This document shows positions 1 through 6,112 of a DNA stretch of 7,848 nucleotides, one piece after another (the first letter of the stretch is position 1; every line of letters begins with the position of its first letter). This DNA comes from Methanosarcinales archaeon (GTDB taxonomy: Archaea > Halobacteriota > Methanosarcinia > Methanosarcinales > Methanosarcinaceae): the NCBI GenBank assembly GCA_012329085.1, contig JAAXQB010000331.1, forward strand, positions 1-7,848, given 5' to 3'. The position numbers and the translations under genes were made by a program. The notes beneath the pieces are model-generated. The model was not told the DNA's origin. It saw only the letters and a program-made list of their open reading frames with translations, and made no database searches.

Positions 1-530
1 ATACTGCTTGTATCTTGTTGCCGATTGGATTGGGGGTTGGGTTTTTTGCAGAGGGTATTGTGACGATGGTATTTGGGCAAGGGTTTGTTTATGCTGTCTT
101 GCCATTGCAGATATTGATTGTAGGGGCGGTAATTTTTGGAATTGCTTGTAAATCAATCGGGGGGTCTTTATCTAGTATAAATCGTCTTGATTTAACTTTA
201 AAAGTTACTAGTTTAGGTGCAATAATAAATATTATATTGAATATATTACTCATTCCTTATTTGGGCATTTTTGGGGCGGCAATAGCTACAACAGTATCTT
301 TGATATTAATGTCTTTCATTTTTGTTAGATTAACTATTAAAGTATTGTTGATAAAGATACATTTCAAATGGTTTGCTCAAATCATAGGAATTGCAATCAT
401 TGCTATATTTTTTTTCGTTATAGGAAATGAATTTATTAACACATATGTGCTTGGATTTAGTATTTTAATTATATATATAGTTTTAATATTTAATTTTTTT
501 CTAATGAATGAAGATAAATCACCCCCTTAA
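1..530 (+). CDS. Polysaccharide flippase (Wzx/MATE-like), C-terminal fragment
   Basis: This is the C-terminal half of an integral membrane oligosaccharide flippase of the MVF/MATE superfamily, which moves lipid-linked repeat units across the cytoplasmic membrane. The frame is open to the left edge: codons from base 3 read T-A-C-I before the TTG at 15, so that TTG is an internal leucine and the true start lies outside the window. About 175 residues are visible. They contain roughly six hydrophobic segments, the number expected for the last helices of a 14-TM protein. Family-typical features are an AEGIV...FGQGF stretch near the start, LPLQIL, a conserved small-residue/NR turn (SSINRLDL), and the NIILNILLIPYLGIFGAAIATT block of the Polysacc_synt_C region. 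The protein ends in a short charged tail (MNEDKSPP). It is convergent with the glycosyltransferase at 859-2073. G/C falls from 27 of 60 bases at 1-60 to 12 of 60 at 421-480. The flippase class is clear; the substrate is unknown. Confidence 0.9.
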   Translation, partial: TACILLPIGLGVGFFAEGIVTMVFGQGFVYAVLPLQILIVGAVIFGIACKSIGGSLSSINRLDLTLKVTSLGAIINIILNILLIPYLGIFGAAIATTVSLILMSFIFVRLTIKVLLIKIHFKWFAQIIGIAIIAIFFFVIGNEFINTYVLGFSILIIYIVLIFNFFLMNEDKSPP

Positions 531-554
531 ATCATTGATTTATTCATTAAAAAT

Positions 555-599
555 AAGGTAAATTCTATATTATTTTAAATAATATTATGTTATCACCTT
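555..599. terminator. Imperfect palindrome, possible terminator between convergent genes
   Basis: A perfect 9-bp A/T-only inverted repeat (atattattt at 567-575, aaataatat at 577-585) is flanked almost symmetrically by aaggt (555-559) and acctt (595-599). Together they form a long imperfect stem-loop starting 24 bases after the flippase stop. Its place just past a gene end in a convergent intergenic region fits a transcript end. However, the inner stem has no G/C pair and no strong T-run follows, so it is a weak terminator candidate and could be a chance product of low-complexity DNA. Confidence 0.3.
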
Positions 600-706
600 G
601 GTTAGATTTATTTATCAATATATTATAAAAAAAATACATTATTAATAAGGACACAAATTTCATATTCAACAAAATTAACCACATTCGTGAAATTTATAAT
701 AAAAAC

Positions 707-823
707 TGTTTTAAAAACGCTAAATTAATATAAATATTTTAATAAATAGTTTTTATAATATATATATGCATATATTTAAATATTTTAAATTTTGATAAAA
801 AAATAAGAGGCGTTTTTAAAACA
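707..823. repeat. Inverted-repeat pair bracketing an 89-bp AT-rich core
   Basis: The sequence tgttttaaaaacgc (707-720) recurs as its exact reverse complement, gcgtttttaaaaca (810-823). The arms are 14 bp with no mismatch, and pairing extends by one G-T wobble inward. The core of 89 bases is nearly all A/T and carries its own short palindromes, for example around atatatgcatatat. The element is 117 bp overall. It could be a miniature inverted-repeat element, a protein-binding site pair or a bidirectional terminator. No clear target-site duplication is visible at the edges, so the mobile-element reading is unproven. The repeat itself is directly observed. Confidence 0.7.
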
Positions 824-858
824 ATTAAATGCAATTTGTTAAATTGATTTTATTCAAC

Positions 859-2073
859 TTATGGCTCTTTATATGATTTAATGATGTCAGCATATGTGTT
901 TTTTAGATTTGCTACTTGAATTTCTTCATTAAAGTTTTTTTCAATATGTGCCCTCGCATTTTTTCCAAATTTTATACATAAATCTGGTTTCTCAATTAGT
1001 TCTATCATCTTTGCAGCGAGTGCATCAGTATCTTTTTGATTCACTACGAAACCCGTAACATTATCAATAACAAGTTCAGAATTTGCATCAACATCTGTTG
1101 TAATGCACGGCATCCCTGTCGCTTGTACTTCCATTAAAACAGTAGGCGTTCCTCCATAATCCCCTTCCACATCAACACTTGGCAATACGAATATATCATT
1201 TGAATGGAATTCTTTTAACACACATTCTCGTGGATTTGGAAATTCGTAATTGTTAATAAATTCAATCTTATCTTCTAATTGCATAGACTTTACTTCTTTC
1301 TTTAATTTGTTTTCAAGTGGTCCTCTGCCAACAATTCTTAATTCAATATTGGGGTATTCTTTAATTATATTGGAAAAAGCTTTTATTCCATAAATAATTC
1401 CTTTTTTTTCAACAAAATGGGATAAAATCAAAAAAGTCGTCTTTTGACCTCGTATTCGTTCTTTATATTGAAATTGCTTCTTACAATCAACACCTAATCT
1501 ATGCACCTTTATTTTATTCTCTGGGCATCCTTTTTTTAAAAGTCTTTGTGCCATGTCATGACTTAACACCAAAAAAAGATCCCCTTCTGTAAATAATTTA
1601 TTAGCTCGGCTTGTATCATATAAATATGGAGTTTCGATGTCGAAACCATAAAAAGATGTTATTAAAGGAACATTGAGTTTTGTTTTTAACCAGAGTGATT
1701 CATAACCATCGGTGCCAAAATGAGCATGAATTAAAGCAATATTATGGATGTGAGCTTTTAGATGCTTAATAATAAACGCTCCTTTAAATCGATCACAGAG
1801 CGGTCTAAATAAATCCATACGAGGTATAAAGGGAATTGGAATATATCTCGTATAAAAGACAGGTGATTTTACTGCTTGCTGATCTAAATTGGTAGTATCA
1901 TATAAAATCTGTTTTTTTTTATTTCTGAATGGAATGTTAATGGGTGTTGGTGATGTGACTATATTTTTTACCCCAATTTTTGTTAATTGTTTAATTTGAT
2001 TAAATGTAAATATTCCTGCTGAAGGGTTATATTTGCTAGGGTATAAATGTGCCATATGGAGAATTGTATTCAT
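859..2073 (-). CDS. Family-4 glycosyltransferase (WcaL/AmsK-like)
   Basis: This is a full-length (404 residues) cytoplasmic GT-B glycosyltransferase that likely adds one sugar to a lipid-linked surface-glycan repeat unit. The N-domain opens with a strand typical of the family and the glycine/aromatic HLYPSKYNPSAGIF (residues 9-22), followed by IHAHFG (115-120) and TSFYGFD (139-145), the HGxD-like acceptor region. The linker contains HRLGVD (191-196). The C-domain shows LSHFVEKKG (217-225), VGRGPLE (248-254), and the nucleotide-sugar block GGTPTVLMEVQATGMP (307-322) leading to SELV (332-335) and GFVV. In the usual E-x7-E signature the first Glu is replaced by Gly307; the second is Glu315. Its ATG overlaps the stop of the upstream remnant by four bases (ATGA), and an AGAGGA Shine-Dalgarno-like run lies about seven bases upstream, which supports this start. 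Donor and acceptor sugars cannot be told from sequence. Confidence 0.9.
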   Translation of the reverse strand: MNTILHMAHLYPSKYNPSAGIFTFNQIKQLTKIGVKNIVTSPTPINIPFRNKKKQILYDTTNLDQQAVKSPVFYTRYIPIPFIPRMDLFRPLCDRFKGAFIIKHLKAHIHNIALIHAHFGTDGYESLWLKTKLNVPLITSFYGFDIETPYLYDTSRANKLFTEGDLFLVLSHDMAQRLLKKGCPENKIKVHRLGVDCKKQFQYKERIRGQKTTFLILSHFVEKKGIIYGIKAFSNIIKEYPNIELRIVGRGPLENKLKKEVKSMQLEDKIEFINNYEFPNPRECVLKEFHSNDIFVLPSVDVEGDYGGTPTVLMEVQATGMPCITTDVDANSELVIDNVTGFVVNQKDTDALAAKMIELIEKPDLCIKFGKNARAHIEKNFNEEIQVANLKNTYADIIKSYKEP

Positions 2074-2567
2074 ATATCATTTCCTCTTACCACTACAATT
2101 TTTTCACATGCGTTTTTTTTTCCAAATATATATCTTGGTCTCCATTCAAATTCAAAATCATTTATTGCATTATCAATTTTATTTATATATACCCCCTCCA
2201 ACACACGCCACACTGCATGAGTACACTTTGAATTTAACATTGCATCGCACTTCATATCTGGCACCTTTGCCACCCCATATCCTTTAGCAATCGCAATCGA
2301 TTTTTTCCTGAATATCTTTGATGGCAAAACCGCTATAAATGTATGGAAATTAACAAACCATGAAAAAGTTGTTCCATTTGTCCATAAAATACCTTTAATC
2401 ATGTCAATTATAGTTTTTAAAATATCTTTTAGTTGTTTTAATCTCAATACAAAATCTGCAACCATTACATAAAAATACTTTTGAATAAATTTTATATCAT
2501 GTTCGGTAAAAATTTTTTCAATGTTTTCTATAAATGATACCTTTAATTTTTTATTCATATATTTCAT
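2070..2567 (-). pseudogene. Truncated family-4 glycosyltransferase (N-domain only)
   Basis: The 165-residue frame reads as the N-terminal Rossmann domain of a GT4 enzyme and stops where the inter-domain linker should begin. Visible family features are an opening KLKVSFIENIEKIF (residues 7-20), TFSWFVNFHTFIAVLPSKIF (67-86, the acceptor-side segment), RKKSIAIAKGYGVAKVPDM (87-105, matching the gGYDVA.vPE motif of the family) and FEFEWRPRYIFGKKN (138-152), corresponding to the VSEF...A region. The last residues, EKIVVVRGNDI, sit where relatives have a VVYNGID-type linker. The whole catalytic C-domain (E-x7-E) is missing. Several conserved positions look eroded, such as KGYG for GGYD and NDFEF for a VSEF-like sequence. 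The stop is shared with the start of the intact GT4 (ATGA). ATGs at 2567 and 2558 are both possible starts; neither has a strong ribosome-binding site. A decaying gene is most likely; a deliberately short N-domain partner is less likely. Confidence 0.65.
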
Positions 2568-2658
2568 TTCTTATATTTTTTCACAATAAATCAAGCTTCT
2601 TTTCATTATTCTGCATGCAATATATTTCTCGCATCTATTTATTTTTTATAGAGTTAAA

Positions 2659-2793
2659 TTAGTAAGCATTATTAACAAATAATACTTTATATCTGATATC
2701 AATATTTTGATTCAAAGTACCTTTTATTGCAGTTATTATTGGATCCTCCTTATTAAAAGCTGGTATTGTAATTGTAAAAATTATTTTTTCACA
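2659..2793 (-). pseudogene. Family-2 glycosyltransferase N-terminal remnant
   Basis: Directly behind rfbH a 44-codon frame reads CEKIIFTITIPAFNKED, then ITAIKGTLNQNIDIRYKVLFVNNAY before a TAA. This is the first beta-alpha-beta of a GT-A family-2 glycosyltransferase: the PAFN(E)E nucleotide-binding turn, the SxLNQ helix and a VxNNA strand end, where relatives continue STDNT. Everything after it, including the DxD metal site, is gone. The frame has no ATG. A GTG overlapping the rfbH stop (ATGTGA) would be the natural start, but it runs into TAA after two lysine codons because the A-run has six A's. A seventh A would restore a reading frame beginning V/M-K-K-I-I-F. A one-base loss in the homopolymer plus truncation is the simplest reading. 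I identified it by motif, not by database match. Confidence 0.65.
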
Positions 2794-4090
2794 TCATCTT
2801 TAAATATTTCTTAAACATTTCATAAACATAATCCAAATGTTCTTTTCCTAATGCAGGATAGAGTCCAACCCATAATGTGTCATTCATTACAATATCAGTA
2901 TTATCTAAATCTCCAACTTGCCTATATTTAATATCATAATCAACAAAATACGGCTGTTTTGTTAAATTTCCACCAAATAACAATCTTGTCCCAATACCAT
3001 TCTCATTTAGATACTGCATAAATTTAGTTCTATTTATTTTACTATTTTTTTTTATAGTAAGTAAAAATCCAAACCATGATGGTTCTGAATTTTCAGTAGC
3101 TTTTGGAAGAATAAAACAATGTTCAAATTCTTTTAATTTATTATATAAATATTCAAAATTTTCTTTTCTTTTTTTAGTAAATAATTCTAATTTATCCATT
3201 TGTGCAGCACCAATCGATGCTTGTAAATCAGTCATTTTTAAATTATATCCAATTTCAGAATAAATATATTTATGATCATATCCATATGGCAATTCTCCTA
3301 ATTGCCAATTAAATCTTCTTCCACAAGTATCATCTTTTCCTGTTGAGCAATAACAATCTCGCCCCCAATCTCTTATTGAAAGAGCTATTTGATACAATTG
3401 TGAATTGTTTGTTAAAACTGCCCCTCCTTCGGCTGTTGTAATATGATGTGCTGGATAAAAACTCAAGGTTGATAAATCTCCAAATGTTCCTGTATATTTT
3501 CCATCATATTTTGAACCCAATGCATCACAATTATCTTCAATAAGCCATAAATTGTGTTCTTCGCAAATTTTTTTAATTGCTTTAATATTAAATGGATTTC
3601 CCAAAGTATGTGCAATAAATATTGCCTTAGTTTTTTGAGATATTGCCTCTTTTATACCATTTACTTTTACATCATAAGTTCCTATTTCAACATCTACAAA
3701 AACAGGAATTGCACCAATTTCAATAATTGGATTAACAGTTGTTGGAAATCCAGCTGCAACTGTAATTATTTCATCACCTCTTTTAATACGCCGATCCCTC
3801 AATTTTATCGATGTTAATGTTTTAAGTGCTATGAGATTTGCAGAAGAACCTGAATTTACAGATAAAACACAATCGATATTTAAAAAAAATTTTAATTTTT
3901 CTTCAAATAGAAGACTCCATTTACTTTCTGTCCACCATCCTTCTAATGAAGCTTCGACTAAATTTTGCAATTCTTTTTCATCATAAACTTTCCCAGAAAC
4001 TGGGACTTTATTTGCAGGCAGTTTTTTATTGGTTTCATTATGATATTTTTTTACCAATTCCAATATTTCATTTTTTATCTTTTCTGACAT
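2789..4090 (-). CDS. rfbH: CDP-4-dehydro-6-deoxyglucose 3-dehydrase (E1)
   Basis: This 433-residue enzyme is the PMP-dependent, [2Fe-2S] C-3 dehydrase that removes the 3-hydroxyl of CDP-4-keto-6-deoxyglucose on the way to CDP-3,6-dideoxyhexoses. It has the aspartate aminotransferase fold (DegT/DnrJ/EryC1 family): VNSGSSANLIAL (78-89), ITVAAGFPTTVNP (109-121), LIEDNCDALGS (183-193). The diagnostic E1 features are present. SFYPAHHIT (210-218) has His215 where aminotransferases have the PLP-binding lysine. Four cysteines, C188, C246, C248 and C256, have exactly the C-x57-C-x-C-x7-C spacing known for the iron-sulfur site of Yersinia E1. Length matches the family. The start overlaps the end of rfbG by 23 bases, with GTGGG four bases upstream. 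Activity requires an E3 reductase (ascD/rfbI type), which is not in this window. Identification is very secure. Confidence 0.97.
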   Translation of the reverse strand: MSEKIKNEILELVKKYHNETNKKLPANKVPVSGKVYDEKELQNLVEASLEGWWTESKWSLLFEEKLKFFLNIDCVLSVNSGSSANLIALKTLTSIKLRDRRIKRGDEIITVAAGFPTTVNPIIEIGAIPVFVDVEIGTYDVKVNGIKEAISQKTKAIFIAHTLGNPFNIKAIKKICEEHNLWLIEDNCDALGSKYDGKYTGTFGDLSTLSFYPAHHITTAEGGAVLTNNSQLYQIALSIRDWGRDCYCSTGKDDTCGRRFNWQLGELPYGYDHKYIYSEIGYNLKMTDLQASIGAAQMDKLELFTKKRKENFEYLYNKLKEFEHCFILPKATENSEPSWFGFLLTIKKNSKINRTKFMQYLNENGIGTRLLFGGNLTKQPYFVDYDIKYRQVGDLDNTDIVMNDTLWVGLYPALGKEHLDYVYEMFKKYLKMM

Positions 4091-5198
4091 TTTCCCACTT
4101 ATTTAAGAATAAGTTTATTTGATTATTTGTAAAAGATACAATATTTTCATTATTTCCATCATTATAATATTTTTTATACCATTCAAAAGTCCACTCCATA
4201 GTTTCATCAATATTTAACAATGGTTTCCATCCTATATACACTTTAGCTTTTGTTGCATCTAATTTTAATGTCTTCATTTCATGCTTACTGTCATCCTTTT
4301 TTACAAAATACTTTCCAGTTTCAAGTATCGAAATTCCCCTTTTTACCAATTCTTCAACTGTTATGAAGTTTTCCTCATCAGGTGCAAAATTCCAAGCACC
4401 TACAAATTCTTTTTTTCCATCATAGAGTTTTTGTGCCAATAATAAATAACCCAATAAAGGCTCTAAAACATGCTGCCAAGGTCTTATGCTTTCAGGATTT
4501 CTTAAAACTACTGTTTCATTTCCTTCAAATATTGCTTTTATTATATCGGAAACCAGTCTATTTTTTGACCAATCTCCTCCACCTATTACATTTCCAGCTC
4601 TTACTGATGCTATTAAAGTATTATGGGATTCTAAATAATTATCTACATTAAAAAATGATCTTATATACGACTTAACTACTAATTCAGCACATGCTTTTGA
4701 TGTGCTATATGGGTCGTATCCTCCAAGTTCATCATTTTCTCGATATGCCCAAATCCATTCTTTATTTTCATAAACTTTGTCAGTAGTTATTATTACTGCC
4801 GATTTAACACAATTAGTTTCTTTAATAGCTTGAAGAACATTTGCAGTTCCAATCACATTTGTTTTGTATGTAAATAGTGGGTCATCATAACTATCTCTAA
4901 CCAATGGTTGGGCGGCAAGATGAAAAACAATTTCCGGTTTTTCTATTTCAATAATCTTTTTAAGTTCATTGTAGTCATTCACATCTTTAAAATGGTTGCT
5001 TATATTATCTCTTAGATTTAAAATATCGAATAAATTTGTATTTGTATTTGGTTCCAATGAATATCCTATAATATCCGTTCCAAAATTCAATAGTAATTGT
5101 GTTAGCCAACTTCCTTTAAATCCAGTATGACCTGTAACTAAGATTTTTTTTCCTTTGAAAAAATTACACAATGAATTGTCTGTATTATCATTCATCAT
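4068..5198 (-). CDS. rfbG: CDP-glucose 4,6-dehydratase
   Basis: This 376-residue extended short-chain dehydrogenase converts CDP-D-glucose to CDP-4-keto-6-deoxyglucose with tightly bound NAD+. The Rossmann nucleotide loop GHTGFKGSW is at residues 23-31; the FKGSW continuation is typical of this enzyme class. HLAAQPLVRDSY follows at 93-104. The catalytic set is TTDKVYEN (138-145), with Asp140 and Lys141 replacing the Asp-Glu of dTDP-glucose dehydratases, and YSTSK (Tyr164, Lys168). AGNVIGGGDW (201-210) and RPWQHVLEPL (239-248) are hallmark substrate-site segments. Its ATG overlaps the stop of the upstream SDR gene by four bases (ATGA), arguing for translational coupling. The protein begins MM and the second Met could also serve; the ribosome-binding site is poor. 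Its 3' end overlaps rfbH. Identification is very secure. Confidence 0.97.
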   Translation of the reverse strand: MMNDNTDNSLCNFFKGKKILVTGHTGFKGSWLTQLLLNFGTDIIGYSLEPNTNTNLFDILNLRDNISNHFKDVNDYNELKKIIEIEKPEIVFHLAAQPLVRDSYDDPLFTYKTNVIGTANVLQAIKETNCVKSAVIITTDKVYENKEWIWAYRENDELGGYDPYSTSKACAELVVKSYIRSFFNVDNYLESHNTLIASVRAGNVIGGGDWSKNRLVSDIIKAIFEGNETVVLRNPESIRPWQHVLEPLLGYLLLAQKLYDGKKEFVGAWNFAPDEENFITVEELVKRGISILETGKYFVKKDDSKHEMKTLKLDATKAKVYIGWKPLLNIDETMEWTFEWYKKYYNDGNNENIVSFTNNQINLFLNKWENVRKDKK

Positions 5199-6103
5199 TT
5201 TTTACCAATATCTGTTTTATAATATTGTATTGTTTTTCTTAAACCCTCTTTCAACGAAAATTTATTGTGCCATCCTAATCCCTTTAAATATTCAAGATTT
5301 GAGTTAGAATTCATAATTTCATTTTCTCGATAGGGAATTGCACCAAAATTTAATTTTATATCTGAATTGCATAAATTTTTTATTGTTTTAACTAAATCCT
5401 TTATTTTAATACATTCTCCTGTCCCAACTTCAATATCATAAAATTTTTTATCAAAATTATTTATTTTAGATATCACAGTTGCATATAGGTTAGCCACATC
5501 TTCAATATATATAAAATCTCTTTTCTGTTCTCCTTTTGTTAGATCTATCTTTTCTTTATTATTTAATATTTTTTCAATTATAAAAGGAATAAATTTTGTA
5601 TCATCATCTTTTGGACCATATATATGTTCCAACTTCATATTTATAAATCTTAATTTATATTTATTACTTATTCTTCTGCTATATTCTAAAAATTGCTTTT
5701 TTGATAACACATAATAATTTAAATTTTTAGGTAAGATGGTATCAGTATTAAAAAATGTGTCAGTATTAAAAAATGTGTCAATATTGCATTGTGTGCATAA
5801 TTCCAATAATTTTAATGGAAACATTAAATTTGTTTCTACTATTTCATTGATTTTTTCATTTTTTCTACCATATGTCGTAGCAGTATGCATTACTGCATCT
5901 ATATTATTTTCTTCAAATGGCTTTTTTAATTCAACTTTATCAATATCATAATATTTAATATCTTTTAAAAGATGTTTAATTTTTGATATGCTAGAAAAAC
6001 TACGCTTTAAAATAATAACTTCATTTCCTTCTTTTATTAATTCTTCTAATAAATGACTTCCTAAGAACCCAGTAGCTCCAGTTAGCAATATTGTTTTAGA
6101 CAT
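5195..6103 (-). CDS. NAD(P)-dependent sugar-nucleotide reductase/epimerase (SDR), likely CDP-dideoxyhexose branch enzyme
   Basis: This 302-residue extended SDR protein has the dinucleotide loop TGATGFLGSHL (8-18), a MHTATTYG strand end (72-79), catalytic Tyr131-x3-Lys135 (YVLSK), an EHIYGP segment (159-164) and a DFIYIEDVA C-terminal-domain motif (196-204). It lies between rfbF and rfbG, so it most plausibly reduces (or epimerises and reduces) the 4-keto group of the RfbH product, as the abequose (RfbJ) and paratose (RfbS) synthases do. That is inference from context; a different CDP-sugar epimerase is possible. It starts 9 bases after the rfbF stop, with a GGAGG rather far upstream (about 14 bases), and overlaps rfbG by 4. 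It is the most AT-rich gene by eye (9 G/C in 60 bases at 5641-5700) and is rich in Lys, Asn and Ile. An exact 18-bp tandem duplication inserts an extra six residues shortly before the active site. Confidence 0.85.
   Translation of the reverse strand: MSKTILLTGATGFLGSHLLEELIKEGNEVIILKRSFSSISKIKHLLKDIKYYDIDKVELKKPFEENNIDAVMHTATTYGRKNEKINEIVETNLMFPLKLLELCTQCNIDTFFNTDTFFNTDTILPKNLNYYVLSKKQFLEYSRRISNKYKLRFINMKLEHIYGPKDDDTKFIPFIIEKILNNKEKIDLTKGEQKRDFIYIEDVANLYATVISKINNFDKKFYDIEVGTGECIKIKDLVKTIKNLCNSDIKLNFGAIPYRENEIMNSNSNLEYLKGLGWHNKFSLKEGLRKTIQYYKTDIGKK
5742..5777. repeat. 18-bp exact tandem duplication inside the SDR gene
   Basis: The unit tcagtattaaaaaatgtg occurs twice back to back without a mismatch (5742-5759 and 5760-5777). 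It is followed by an 8-base partial third copy with one change (5778-5785). In the protein this yields FFNTDT twice (residues 111-116 and 117-122), preceded by a third DT at 109-110. The length is a multiple of three, so the frame is kept. The segment corresponds to the strand and loop that carry the catalytic Ser/Thr of SDR enzymes, about ten residues before Tyr131. Confidence 0.9.
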
Positions 6104-6112
6104 TATTTTATT

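Larger units (their letters stand above)
531..858. other. Gene-free AT-rich convergent intergenic region
   Basis: This stretch has no convincing reading frame in either direction and is dominated by A/T runs and short A/T palindromes. Besides the stem-loop at 555-599 it holds the inverted-repeat pair at 707-720 and 810-823. A T-run at 797-806, read on the - strand, lies just beyond the glycosyltransferase stop and could end that transcript. I see no tRNA, no CRISPR array and no remnant coding similarity here. Confidence 0.8.

Noticed and set aside
15..17. TTG as the start of the flippase
   Set aside because: The frame is open upstream to the window edge and the TTG falls inside a conserved hydrophobic segment, so it is an internal leucine codon.
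707..823. CRISPR repeats, because gttttaaaaac resembles the start of some repeats
   Set aside because: Only two copies exist, they are in opposite orientation, and no regular spacers or cas genes are seen.
2033..2287. Open frames on the + strand opposite the GT4 remnant
   Set aside because: Low-complexity His/Pro/Tyr-rich translation with no ribosome-binding site or motif; the - strand frame explains the region.
2571..2645. Short - strand frame between the GT2 and GT4 remnants, ending RIMKRSLIYCEKI
   Set aside because: It is in frame with the GT4 remnant but separated by a stop. I cannot tie its 24 residues to any family, so it may be decayed coding DNA or chance.
3554..3817. Open frame on the + strand inside rfbH
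   Set aside because: It is antisense to a securely identified gene. Its Asn/Tyr/Phe/Cys-rich product has no recognisable domain and is what AT-rich antisense reading gives.
4382..4651. Open frame on the + strand inside rfbG, with similar ones at 3838-4122 and 5736-5951
   Set aside because: These are antisense shadows of rfbG, rfbH and the SDR gene; their products are Leu/Phe/His-rich or repeat-derived without domain features.
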